Positions 15,946 through 24,099 of a DNA stretch of 34,639 bases are shown here, in pieces; the first letter of the stretch is position 1; every line of letters starts with the position of its first letter. A program made the translations under genes and the position numbers. The notes below the pieces were generated by a model. That model saw nothing but the letters and a program-made list of their open reading frames with translations, did not search any database and was not told the DNA's origin. The stretch is from Sphingomonas sp. (GTDB lineage Bacteria; Pseudomonadota; Alphaproteobacteria; Sphingomonadales; Sphingomonadaceae): NCBI RefSeq assembly GCF_025353885.1, contig NZ_JANXNX010000103.1, positions 1 to 34,639 of the forward strand. The letters run 5' to 3'.

Positions 15946-18096
15946 TCATCGGCCTATATCGCGTGCCGGGGCGTCCGCCAAGCTGCGAGATGCTGTTGAC
16001 ACCAGCGCCTGCGCCTTGCAGGAGGCGCGTCCGGTTGGCCCGATGGCGGAGTGGTGACGTAGAGGACTGCAAATCCTCGCACCCGGGTTCGATTCCCGGT
16101 CGGGCCTCCAACCGGACGCGAAGCCCCGTTCGGCACCAGCCGCCGTCAGGTGCTGGAAATCGAAGTAATACAGGTGCCCGGCGTTGCGATAGGCACAGCC
16201 AGCGGGGGTGCACAGGCTGGCGTGGGGGTCGATCACCGCTGTCCCGGTCGCCCGCCCTGCAGCCGCGATCAGCGGGCGCGCGGCATCCGGGATGACCTGC
16301 GCGAGCGGTGCGATCGAATTGCCCCCCTCGCCACCACCGAACATCCGGCGCACGGGGATCAGGTCGCCGATCACCCGTGCATAGGGATCGAAGCGCAGCG
16401 TCGGCGCGTCCTGCACCAGCACCACTCGCTTGCCCCGCGCGCGCAGCCAGCCGATCGTCGCCTCCAGAGCGGGTTGCAGCGCGACCGGGCGTTCCTGCGC
16501 ATCCTTCAGCGCAAAGTCCGACGACCAGAACGACGCCAGCACGACGGTCGCGACCTCCGGGTGAGAGGCGACATAGGTAAAGGCAGCGCGCTGAAACGCG
16601 AGGCACTCGGCCCGATGGCCACGCCGGTCGGACGGATCGGTCGAATAGCCGTTCAGCGCCGGGCAGGAGGACTTGGTGAGTTGACCGAACGCCAGCCCCG
16701 CCTGGCGCGAACGCGCCGCCACGCCGGGCGCGATCGAGCTGCCATGGCTGTCCCCGATGACGACGACGCGTGCCTGGTCGGGGGCGGCAGGCAGCATGCA
16801 GACGTCGAGGTTGCGCAGCGTCGCCGTGCCATAGGGCGCCAGGCAGGGGTTAGACTTCGCCACCCGAGCCTCGGCGGCAAAGGCCCTTGCTTGAGCGGAC
16901 AGACGCTGCGGCAGGCCGCCCAGCAGGTAAATCCCGGCCCCGATCCCGGCAACCGCCAGCGCGACGCCGAAATACCTGACCAGCACCGCGCGTTCACTCA
17001 GCACCCGGCGGCGCAAGGGCTGTTCAACAAAGCGCCAGGACAGGATGCCCAGCCCCAGCGCCAGCGCGATGAGGAAAACGGGCGACGTGCCCTCCCCGCC
17101 CAGTATGCGGTTGAAGTAAAAGACGGGCCAGTGCCACAGATAGAATGAATAGGAGACGCGGCCCAGGAATTGCATCGGGCGCGGTGCCAGCAGCCAGCGG
17201 TTGACGACGCTGCCCCGCGTCGCGAGCAGGGCCGCAGCGCCCAGAGTCGGCAGCAGCACGAACCAGCCCGGAAACGGAGTGGCGGGCACATAGCAAAAGA
17301 TGCCCGCGACCAGCAGGGCTGCCCCGACCGCGGCAAGTCCCTCAGTCACAGCGACCGTCATCGGCTTGCCATGGAGCCGCTTTTCATGGAGCGCCAGCGC
17401 CGCACCGACGGCTAGTTCCCAGGCGCGCGTCGGCAGCAGGTAGAATGCCGCTGTCGCATCACGCTCCAGCAGGACCAGCGACCCGGCGAAGGACAGCAGC
17501 GAGAGGATCAGCAGGATGGCCAGCGCCCGCCGTCGCCGAACCCTTAGCAAGACCATCATCACGAACGGAAATATGATGTAGAATTGTTCCTCGACCGCAA
17601 GCGACCAGGTCATCAACAATGGCTTCAGGTCCGCAGCGGGCGCAAAATAGCCGCCGCCTGAATAGAACAGCAGGTTCGACACGGCATAGACGCTGGCGAC
17701 CGCTTCCTTGCCCAGTTCGCGATACTCCTCGGGCGTCATGACCAGCGCACCGGCAAGAAAACAGGCCATCAGCATGGCAAACAGCGCCGGCAGGATGCGG
17801 CGGACGCGACGGGTGTAGAAATTGGCGAAGGTGAACGTGCCCGCGCTCATTTCGGCAAAGATATGTCCGCCGATCAGATAGCCCGATATCACGAAGAAAA
17901 TATCGACCCCGGTAAAACCGCCCGCGACGCCGGTGTACCCGGCATGGAACAGCACGACCGCGCTGACGGCGACGGCGCGCAAGCCGTCGATGTCGGGACG
18001 ATAGGTGGAGGGATCGGCACGGGGTTCGGCGGTGACCGACCCGTCACCCCTGTCGGACTTGGACAAGACTTCGGCTCCGGACAAGACTGGGGTCAT
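15946..18096 (-). CDS. AT3-SGNH acyltransferase (OafA-like) whose 3' end reads through tRNA-Cys
   Basis: A 716-residue membrane O-acyltransferase. Residues about 30-390 form the acyltransferase-3 domain (about 10 helices, H51 in VLFHAGY, GVDIFFVISGYLIG, WSLAVEEQFY). Residues about 430-660 are an SGNH hydrolase domain with S450 in IGDSHGSS and the D646-x-x-H649 pair. Such fusions add acetyl groups to surface polysaccharides. The catalytic part ends by about residue 655. Residues 663-687 are encoded antisense through tRNA-Cys and about 29 more follow before a stop at 15946, so the tail is not a native domain. The start overlaps the glycosyltransferase stop (ATGA). Confidence 0.88.
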   Translation of the reverse strand: MTPVLSGAEVLSKSDRGDGSVTAEPRADPSTYRPDIDGLRAVAVSAVVLFHAGYTGVAGGFTGVDIFFVISGYLIGGHIFAEMSAGTFTFANFYTRRVRRILPALFAMLMACFLAGALVMTPEEYRELGKEAVASVYAVSNLLFYSGGGYFAPAADLKPLLMTWSLAVEEQFYIIFPFVMMVLLRVRRRRALAILLILSLLSFAGSLVLLERDATAAFYLLPTRAWELAVGAALALHEKRLHGKPMTVAVTEGLAAVGAALLVAGIFCYVPATPFPGWFVLLPTLGAAALLATRGSVVNRWLLAPRPMQFLGRVSYSFYLWHWPVFYFNRILGGEGTSPVFLIALALGLGILSWRFVEQPLRRRVLSERAVLVRYFGVALAVAGIGAGIYLLGGLPQRLSAQARAFAAEARVAKSNPCLAPYGTATLRNLDVCMLPAAPDQARVVVIGDSHGSSIAPGVAARSRQAGLAFGQLTKSSCPALNGYSTDPSDRRGHRAECLAFQRAAFTYVASHPEVATVVLASFWSSDFALKDAQERPVALQPALEATIGWLRARGKRVVLVQDAPTLRFDPYARVIGDLIPVRRMFGGGEGGNSIAPLAQVIPDAARPLIAAAGRATGTAVIDPHASLCTPAGCAYRNAGHLYYFDFQHLTAAGAERGFASGWRPDRESNPGARICSPLRHHSAIGPTGRASCKAQALVSTASRSLADAPARDIGR
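15996..16001 (+). promoter_or_regulatory. Candidate -35 element of tRNA-Cys
   Basis: A perfect TTGACA lies 36 bases before the mature tRNA-Cys 5' end, the expected distance for a -35 box. No good -10 hexamer was found 16-18 bases downstream; the region there is GC-rich (GCAGGAGG), so the assignment is tentative. Confidence 0.35.
16026..16120. repeat. Perfect 11-bp inverted repeat bracketing tRNA-Cys
   Basis: The 11 bases CGCGTCCGGTT at 16026-16036, ending at the tRNA 5' base, are the exact reverse complement of AACCGGACGCG at 16110-16120, which begins at the last base of the CCA end. In the precursor RNA the two would extend the acceptor stem by up to 11 pairs, leaving only T73-C74-C75 bulged. 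Confidence 0.85.
16037..16110 (+). tRNA. tRNA-Cys (anticodon GCA)
   Basis: A 74-nt cloverleaf: acceptor stem GGCCCGA paired with TCGGGCC, anticodon stem-loop GAGGACTGCAAATCCTC with anticodon GCA, T-arm CCGGGTTCGATTCCCGG and an encoded CCA end. It lies between the core gene block on the left and the EPS locus on the right, and is entirely antisense to the open 3' end of the AT3-SGNH acyltransferase. Confidence 0.97.
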
Positions 18097-19220
18097 GCGA
18101 CGGCGGCGTGGTAGAGTGTGGCAAAGCGGGCGGCACAGGCCTCAACCGAGAAATGCTGTTCGAAGCGCGCCCGACCCGCCACCCCCATCGCAACGGCGCG
18201 CGCGGGGTCCTCGGCCAGCGCCGCCATCGCATTGGCCAGCGCCGCGACATCGCCCGGATCGACCAGCAGCGCCGTCGTGCCGTCAACGACCTGTTCGGCG
18301 ATGGCACCGACGCAGGTCGAGATCACCGGGGTCGCTCGCGCCATCGCCTCCAGGATAGAGACCGGCTGGTTTTCGGCGCGCGACGGCAGCACGAAAATGT
18401 CGGCCGCACGGAGCAGCGTATCGGCACGCCCCTCGTCGACCCACCCCAGGAAATCGACCGCGTCGTCCAGCCCCAGCGCGACGCTGGTTGCCCTGGCCTC
18501 GGCAACCTCACCATTACCGGCAACGACAGCGGACCAGCCAATCCCACGCGCGCGCAATTCGGCGAGCGCACCCAGGAATACGTCGATGCCCTTGCGGTGC
18601 CCGACAATGCCCAGAAACAGGAAGGCAGGCACGGGCGCGGGCAGGCGGACGACCGGCGGATCGGCTGCGGGCACGCCATTGGGAATGACGACGACTCGGG
18701 ACGCCGCGACGCCCAGAACATCGATGACGAACCGCTGCCAGAATTCTCCCAGCACGACGACATTGCGGACCCGCCCGAACAGCGCCCTGACTGCCGCCTG
18801 CCGCCGACTGGAAAGCCCGGCGTAGAATTCGTGATAGCCGCTGCCATGAAGATGCAGCACGGTCGGGACGCCCAACCGGCGGGCCAGTTGTTCGAACAGC
18901 AGCTTGCGCCAGGTCGAACCGCGCGGGGCGACGTTGATGTGGACAAGCTGGATGTGCTGGCGGACGAGCGTCACTGCAAAGCTGGCCAATGCGGCGGGCA
19001 CGGTCAGGTGTTTCATCGGTCCGCTCTCGGCAAAGCGGGTGCGCAGTGTCGTGATCTTAATTTCGGGATGTCCGGCGGCCAGGGCGCGGGTCAGATACGT
19101 CATGATGCGACCGATCCCGCCCTGCGCCTTCAGGCCGTCGGACAACAGGATCGCAACCCGGACCGCACCGGCTGTCCCGTGCGACTCCCCCTCGCGCCCC
19201 GCCCCCGATTGATGCGCCAT
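18093..19220 (-). CDS. GT4-family glycosyltransferase (GT-B fold)
   Basis: A 375-residue cytoplasmic retaining glycosyltransferase. The N-terminal half (VRVAILLSDGLKAQGGIGRIMTYL) carries the acceptor-side glycine loop. The C-terminal half has the nucleotide-sugar-binding region with PSRAENQPVSILEAMA, a variant of the E-x7-E motif that normally reads EG-P---LEA, followed by VISTCVGAIAEQV. It probably adds one sugar to the lipid-linked EPS repeat unit; donor and linkage are not predictable. It is the first gene of a leftward pair, its stop overlapping the acyltransferase start. Upstream lies the shared divergent regulatory region. Confidence 0.88.
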   Translation of the reverse strand: MAHQSGAGREGESHGTAGAVRVAILLSDGLKAQGGIGRIMTYLTRALAAGHPEIKITTLRTRFAESGPMKHLTVPAALASFAVTLVRQHIQLVHINVAPRGSTWRKLLFEQLARRLGVPTVLHLHGSGYHEFYAGLSSRRQAAVRALFGRVRNVVVLGEFWQRFVIDVLGVAASRVVVIPNGVPAADPPVVRLPAPVPAFLFLGIVGHRKGIDVFLGALAELRARGIGWSAVVAGNGEVAEARATSVALGLDDAVDFLGWVDEGRADTLLRAADIFVLPSRAENQPVSILEAMARATPVISTCVGAIAEQVVDGTTALLVDPGDVAALANAMAALAEDPARAVAMGVAGRARFEQHFSVEACAARFATLYHAAVA

Positions 19221-19487
19221 CGTATTGTCTCATCCCGGATCATGCTTCGCGATCAAGTAAGTATCGGCGTTTACGGCGGCGAACGATTGGCACAAGCGAA
19301 TTGATGTCGAATTGGTCGTTAAATGGTGCAGTGCAATATTGCGCTTTCCGATCATTGGTCGACGGGCTATGTAGCCGCTCCTGCAACCAATGATCGCCAA
19401 ACCATAAAATATGGGGCGACAGACAAGGCGCCCGGTCTATGATGTCATTGTTCGAAACGACGCAAAGGTCGGGAGTAGCGCGCTAAA
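19221..19487. promoter_or_regulatory. Divergent intergenic region between two EPS operons
   Basis: These 267 bases separate the leftward GT4 gene from the rightward Wzc operon and are clearly more AT-rich than the surrounding genes. They contain the spaced palindrome at 19349-19396 and, just downstream of it, an ACCATAAAATATGG segment (from 19401) whose TAAAAT could be a -10 box for the rightward operon. No convincing -35 was identified, and no small gene is seen. Confidence 0.5.
19349..19396. promoter_or_regulatory. Spaced 11-bp palindrome, candidate operator
   Basis: CGATCATTGGT at 19349-19359 and its exact reverse complement ACCAATGATCG at 19386-19396 are separated by 26 bases. The spacer holds a second small palindrome, GGCTA-TG-TAGCC at 19365-19376. 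The site ends about 90 bases before the Wzc start. It could be bound by a dimeric regulator or form a nested hairpin in RNA. Confidence 0.5.
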
Positions 19488-21635
19488 ATGGTTAAGGATA
19501 AGGCTCCGTTCGCACAGTCCGGCCTCGCTCCCGAATGGCGCAAGGCGGTGTCTTTTGAACCCTCGATCCTCTGGATGATCCTCCAGCGGCGCGCCCGGAC
19601 GGCGGGTATCGTGGCGGCGGTCGTGGCGATTGCGGTGATGGGATTTTACGCGACGTTGAAGCCGACATATTCGGCGACGGCGCAGATCGCGGTCAACACG
19701 CAGCGGGCCAACGTCGTCGACGCGCGGACCGAGGCGCTGACCGAGGATCAGCCGACCACATTTGCCGTCGACACCCAGGTCGAGGTTTTGCGGTCGCGCG
19801 ATCTGGCGCGCAGCGTCGTCAACGTCCTGCACCTTGAACGCGATCCCGAATTCGTGAAGCCATCGCTGATCGGATCGCCCGCTGCGGCGCAGGCGGCAAC
19901 CGATGCGCTGATCAATAAGGTAAAGGTCTCGCGTTCGGGCAACGCCTTTGCCATCAACATCACCGCCGAATCGCATGATTCGGAGACTGCGGCAAAGATC
20001 GCCAACACCGTGGTCGGCCAATATCTGGGCGGCCAGATGGCGTTCAAGACCGGCACGACCCAGTCGGCCACGCGGATGCTGGGGAGTCGGCTGACAGAGT
20101 TGCGCGGGCAGGTTTCGCAGGCGGAAACCGCGGTCCAGCAATATCGCAACCAGCACGGGCTGTTGAACAGTTCGAAGGATGAGACGAGCACCCAGATGGA
20201 GCTCGACCGGATCGGCGGCCAGCTGGCCACCGCACAGGCGGACCTTGCGGAGAAGCGCGCGTCGGCATCGACTGCCCGAACGCAGGAACAGGGTGCGAGC
20301 TCTGGACAGGACGTCAGCCAGGCGCTGACCTCCGACGTGATCGTGCAGCTTCGCCGCCAGCGCGCCGACATCGGTGCCAATGTCGCTCAGTTGCAACAGC
20401 GTTATGCCGACAAATATCCGGCGCTTGTCGAGGCGCGCAGCCAGCTTGCCGACATCGACCGCGAGATTAATGCCGAAGTCGCGCGGATCATTTCGGGGAT
20501 GCAGGGCAGCGCCAGCGCGTCGGCCGGGCGGGTCGCGTCATTGCAGGGCACAGTCAACCAGACCCGGGCGCAACTGGCCGCCAACGGTGCCGCCGGGGTC
20601 AAGCTGGCCGAGCTGGAGCGCAATGCCGAGGCGGTGCGGACGTTGTATGAAACCTATCTCGCCCGCTATCGCCAGACGAGCACGCAGGAGGGGCTGGAAA
20701 CCAGCGACGCCCGCGTCGTGTCCAACGCCGTGGCCCCGCCGCGTCCGAGCGAACCCAAGCTCAGCATCTTCCTGATCATCGCCCTGACGGCGGCGCTGGG
20801 TGCGGCGGCGGCGGCGGTGGCGATCCGGGAACTGCTGGACCAGACGTTGCGGACGCCCGATGCGATCAAGGAAAGCATCGGCCTGACGACGCTGGCCAGC
20901 GTGCCCAGTTTCAAATCGGCGCTGGGCGCGGCGTCGCTGCGCGGCAAGACTCCGCGCGAACTGGTGCTCGATTATCCGTTTTCGGCCTTTACCGAGAGCC
21001 TGCGGATGTTGCGGACCGGCATTTCGACCGACAATAGCGATGCCAAGGTGGTCGTCATCACATCGACCCTGCCAGGCGAAGGCAAGACGACGGTCTCTGA
21101 ATGCCTGGCCCATGTGGCGGCGATCGGCGGTGAGCGCGCGATCCTGATCCAGTGCGACACGCGACGCGACGTCGGTGGGCTGGCCGCCAGTCGTCCGGAG
21201 GCCGGGCTGCTGGAGGTTTTAAGCGGCGATGTGCCCTTGGCGTCGGCGCTGCAGATCGACGATCGATCGGGGCTGTTCGTCCTGCCCTTGTCGAACCAGC
21301 CGTTGCGGCCCTCCGACGAGCTTGGGGGCACCAACATGGATGCGCTGCTGGTCGAACTGCGGCGGGAATTCGACCTGATCGTGATCGACACGGCTCCGGT
21401 CCTTGCCATTGCCGAAACCCGACGGCTCGCCATCAAGGGCGATGCCGTGTGCCTGTTGGTGCGCTGGGGCAAGACGCCGTCCAATGCGGCCAATACCGCC
21501 GCGCAACTGCTGCGCGACGCCGGTGCCCCGCTGGTCGGTGCGGCGCTGTCGCATGTCGACCTCGACAAGCAACCCCAGTGGAGCCGGAACGATCCGAGCG
21601 CCTATTTCCATAGCATGACAGCCTATTACGCGTGA
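19488..21635 (+). CDS. Wzc/GumC-like polysaccharide copolymerase fused to BY-kinase domain
   Basis: A 715-residue inner-membrane protein controlling EPS polymerisation and export. TM1 is near residues 38-57 and TM2 near 425-446, with a large periplasmic coiled-coil region between (QVSQAETAVQQYRNQHG and later heptads). The cytoplasmic kinase domain has Walker A GEGKTT (530-535, K533) and Walker B IVIDTAP (D634). Walker A' reads ILIQCDTRR, so the first Asp of the usual DxD is Gln (Q555). The C-terminus has three tyrosines (AYFHSMTAYYA), a small version of the autophosphorylated tyrosine cluster. It is the first gene of a rightward operon; its stop overlaps the next start (GTGA). Confidence 0.92.
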   Translation: MVKDKAPFAQSGLAPEWRKAVSFEPSILWMILQRRARTAGIVAAVVAIAVMGFYATLKPTYSATAQIAVNTQRANVVDARTEALTEDQPTTFAVDTQVEVLRSRDLARSVVNVLHLERDPEFVKPSLIGSPAAAQAATDALINKVKVSRSGNAFAINITAESHDSETAAKIANTVVGQYLGGQMAFKTGTTQSATRMLGSRLTELRGQVSQAETAVQQYRNQHGLLNSSKDETSTQMELDRIGGQLATAQADLAEKRASASTARTQEQGASSGQDVSQALTSDVIVQLRRQRADIGANVAQLQQRYADKYPALVEARSQLADIDREINAEVARIISGMQGSASASAGRVASLQGTVNQTRAQLAANGAAGVKLAELERNAEAVRTLYETYLARYRQTSTQEGLETSDARVVSNAVAPPRPSEPKLSIFLIIALTAALGAAAAAVAIRELLDQTLRTPDAIKESIGLTTLASVPSFKSALGAASLRGKTPRELVLDYPFSAFTESLRMLRTGISTDNSDAKVVVITSTLPGEGKTTVSECLAHVAAIGGERAILIQCDTRRDVGGLAASRPEAGLLEVLSGDVPLASALQIDDRSGLFVLPLSNQPLRPSDELGGTNMDALLVELRREFDLIVIDTAPVLAIAETRRLAIKGDAVCLLVRWGKTPSNAANTAAQLLRDAGAPLVGAALSHVDLDKQPQWSRNDPSAYFHSMTAYYA

Positions 21636-22747
21636 TCGCGGCGCTGGCGCCTGAGGGTCCGGCGGGATCGGTGCGCCCGGCCGGCGGGGTGCCCGAAGGG
21701 GTGATCCTGCGGCTTCAGTCGTTGCGGTTCGTGGCGGCCGCGCTGGTGCTGGTCGGCCATACCCTGATGGAAATGGTGCAGCACAACCTCGACGAGGGTG
21801 CGCTGGCCGCGGCGCAGGGCGTGCCGTGGGGCATCGGCGTCGACATATTTTTCGTGATCAGCGGGTTCATCATCACAACGGCGTCGATCCAGCGACCGTC
21901 GACCCCGGGCGCGGTCGGTGATTTTCTGCTCCACCGGATTGTCCGGGTATGGCCGACCTACGCCTTTTTCACGGCTCTGATGGTGGCGGCGACGCTGGCT
22001 GTGCCCAGCTTCCTGAAACATGCGCGGCTCGATCCGCAACACATCGTCGCGTCGCTGACTTTCGTGCCATGGCCACGGCCCGACGATGGCCGATACTATC
22101 CGCTGCTGGGTCAGGGCTGGACACTGAATTACGAGATGTTCTTTTATGTCTCGTTTGCGGTCGTGCTGTTCCTGCCGGCGCGGTTCCGGGTGCTGGCGCT
22201 ATGGGTGGGCGGGATGGCGTTGATAGCAGCGGGTCAGCTGTTCGCGCTGCCGCAACCACTGGCTTTCTACGCCCATCCGGTCATCGCGGAATTCCTGTTC
22301 GGCGTGGCGCTGAGCGTCGGCTATCGTCGGCTGCCCGGCAGCCCCATGCTCGGGCTGGGCTTGATCACCGCTGCGATCGTGTTCCTGTCGCTGGTGCCGG
22401 TCGATACTGAAGTGCCGTCGCGCGCGCTGTTCGCTGGCATCCCGGCGGCGGCGATCGTGGCGGGCGTGCTTCTGCTCGGCCAGCGGGGAGAGCGGGTGTT
22501 GGGGGGCAGGCTGCCGGTGCTGCTCGGCAATGCATCCTATGCGCTTTACCTCAGCCACACGTTCGTCGTGAACGCCGTGCTGTGGGTGATGATGCGGATT
22601 TTTCACCCGGTGCCGCCGATGCTGTTCCTGGCTGTGGCGTTCGTGGGGGCGTCGGTAGTGTCGATCGTCGCGTATCGGCTGGTCGAGCAACCCGCCCTGC
22701 GCCTGCTGAAACCGCGCGTCCGGGCGTTGCGCTGGCGGACTGACTGA
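21632..22747 (+). CDS. Acyltransferase-3 family membrane O-acyltransferase
   Basis: A 371-residue multi-pass protein of the AT3 (OafA/ExoZ) family without an SGNH domain. Typical segments are RLQSLRFVAAALVLVGH near the N-terminus, GVDIFFVISGFIITTAS, and LGQGWTLNYEMFFYVSF around residues 160-180. It probably acetylates or otherwise acylates the lipid-linked repeat unit or nascent EPS. ExoZ/ExoH are the best-known EPS analogues. The GTG start at 21632 is chosen because it overlaps the Wzc stop as GTGA. It is followed two bases after its stop by the flippase. Confidence 0.88.
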   Translation: MIAALAPEGPAGSVRPAGGVPEGVILRLQSLRFVAAALVLVGHTLMEMVQHNLDEGALAAAQGVPWGIGVDIFFVISGFIITTASIQRPSTPGAVGDFLLHRIVRVWPTYAFFTALMVAATLAVPSFLKHARLDPQHIVASLTFVPWPRPDDGRYYPLLGQGWTLNYEMFFYVSFAVVLFLPARFRVLALWVGGMALIAAGQLFALPQPLAFYAHPVIAEFLFGVALSVGYRRLPGSPMLGLGLITAAIVFLSLVPVDTEVPSRALFAGIPAAAIVAGVLLLGQRGERVLGGRLPVLLGNASYALYLSHTFVVNAVLWVMMRIFHPVPPMLFLAVAFVGASVVSIVAYRLVEQPALRLLKPRVRALRWRTD

Positions 22748-22749
22748 AG

Positions 22750-24099
22750 ATGCGCACGGTAGGGGTTTCCGCGTTTGCGAGCCGGTTTTTCTGGTCGATC
22801 AGCAGTTTCGTCTCGTCTTACGGGTTTCGCCTGTTATCCAATGTCGTGCTCACGCGCCTGTTGGACCCCAGCGTCTTTGGCGTCATGGTGGTCGTCAACG
22901 CGATGCGGCTGGGCATTGAAATCCTGACCGACGTGGGGATCGAACAGAATATCGTCCGGCACAAGGACGGGCTCACGCCGACCTTTTTCAACACCGCGTG
23001 GACGATGCAGATCATTCGTGGGACCGGCCTGTCGGTGCTGTTCCTGGCGCTGGCACCACTGCTGGGACGGTTCTATGCCATCGACTACCGGATATTTCTG
23101 GTCGTGGCGTTTGCGCCGCTGCTGAATTCGCTGCACTCGACCGCCATTTTTGCGCTGGTCAAGAATCTGGAGGTCAAGAAGCGCACTCTCTTCGAGTTTC
23201 GTGCCGAATTGACCGGGTTCGTGGCAGCGGTCGGCTTTGCCCTGATCACGCCGACGGTCTGGGCGCTCGTGTTCGGAACCTTGGTGTCGATCGCGACGCG
23301 CTCGCTGCTGAGTTACCGACTGCCCCATCCCCCGCACAAACTGATGCTGGACCGCGGCTATGTCGGCGAGATCATTCACTTCGGACGCTGGATCATGGTG
23401 TCCTCGCTGGTCATGTTCGCGGCCGGGAACCTCGACCGGCTGACGTTGGGTGCGATTGCGCCGCTTGCGCTGCTGGGTATCTATGGGCTTGCGCGCACCA
23501 TCGCCGAAATTCCTGCATTGATGGCGCGACGGCTGACCTACCAGATCATCTTCCCCATGCTGGCCGCCGAACGCACGAAGGGCAACGACACGATCCTGTC
23601 TAATTTGGGCCCGCAGCGGTTGCGGCTGGTGCTGGCGGGCGCGGTGTTGATGGGGATCGGTGCGGGTTCGGGAGACTGGGCGATCAACATCCTCTACGAC
23701 CCGCGCTATGCCCAGGCGGGCTGGATGCTGTCGTTGCTGTTGTTTGCAAGCTGGTTTTCGATCCTGTCCAACCTCAACGAGGGGCTGCTGATGGGTTCGG
23801 GCAAACCCGCCTATGAAAGCGGCGCGAACGTGTTGCGCTTTGCGATCCTCGCGGCAGGGCTGTGGTATGGCTATCAGCTTGCGCACTTCGTCGGTGCGAT
23901 CGCGGCGATCATCGCGAGCGAGCTGGGCCGCTACCTGTTCGTGTCGGTAGGGCAACGGCGCATGAAGCTGTCCTTCATCGGCCAGGACGCGCTTGCGACG
24001 ATCGTGCTGGTCGTCGCTGCGGGATGCTGGATCGCGGGGCGCCATGCTCTGGGCTTCGGCGTGCCCTGGGATATGATGACGGGATCGTTCAGCCGATGA
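22750..24099 (+). CDS. Wzx-like polysaccharide flippase
   Basis: A 449-residue integral membrane protein with about 12 predicted helices, of the polysaccharide biosynthesis/MOP-flippase family (RfbX, ExoT-like). The opening FWSISSFVSSYGFRLLSNVVLTRLLDPSVFGVM is typical of these flippases. It should translocate undecaprenyl-linked EPS repeat units across the inner membrane. It sits between the acyltransferase (2-base gap) and a glycosyltransferase (ATGA overlap), so it is co-translated with both. Confidence 0.88.
   Translation: MRTVGVSAFASRFFWSISSFVSSYGFRLLSNVVLTRLLDPSVFGVMVVVNAMRLGIEILTDVGIEQNIVRHKDGLTPTFFNTAWTMQIIRGTGLSVLFLALAPLLGRFYAIDYRIFLVVAFAPLLNSLHSTAIFALVKNLEVKKRTLFEFRAELTGFVAAVGFALITPTVWALVFGTLVSIATRSLLSYRLPHPPHKLMLDRGYVGEIIHFGRWIMVSSLVMFAAGNLDRLTLGAIAPLALLGIYGLARTIAEIPALMARRLTYQIIFPMLAAERTKGNDTILSNLGPQRLRLVLAGAVLMGIGAGSGDWAINILYDPRYAQAGWMLSLLLFASWFSILSNLNEGLLMGSGKPAYESGANVLRFAILAAGLWYGYQLAHFVGAIAAIIASELGRYLFVSVGQRRMKLSFIGQDALATIVLVVAAGCWIAGRHALGFGVPWDMMTGSFSR

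Noticed and set aside
15946-16110. The 54-residue C-terminal tail of the AT3-SGNH acyltransferase as a real domain
   Set aside because: The segment RPDRESNPGARICSPLRH is simply the antisense of tRNA-Cys, a pattern often seen in over-extended gene calls; reported as an anomaly instead.
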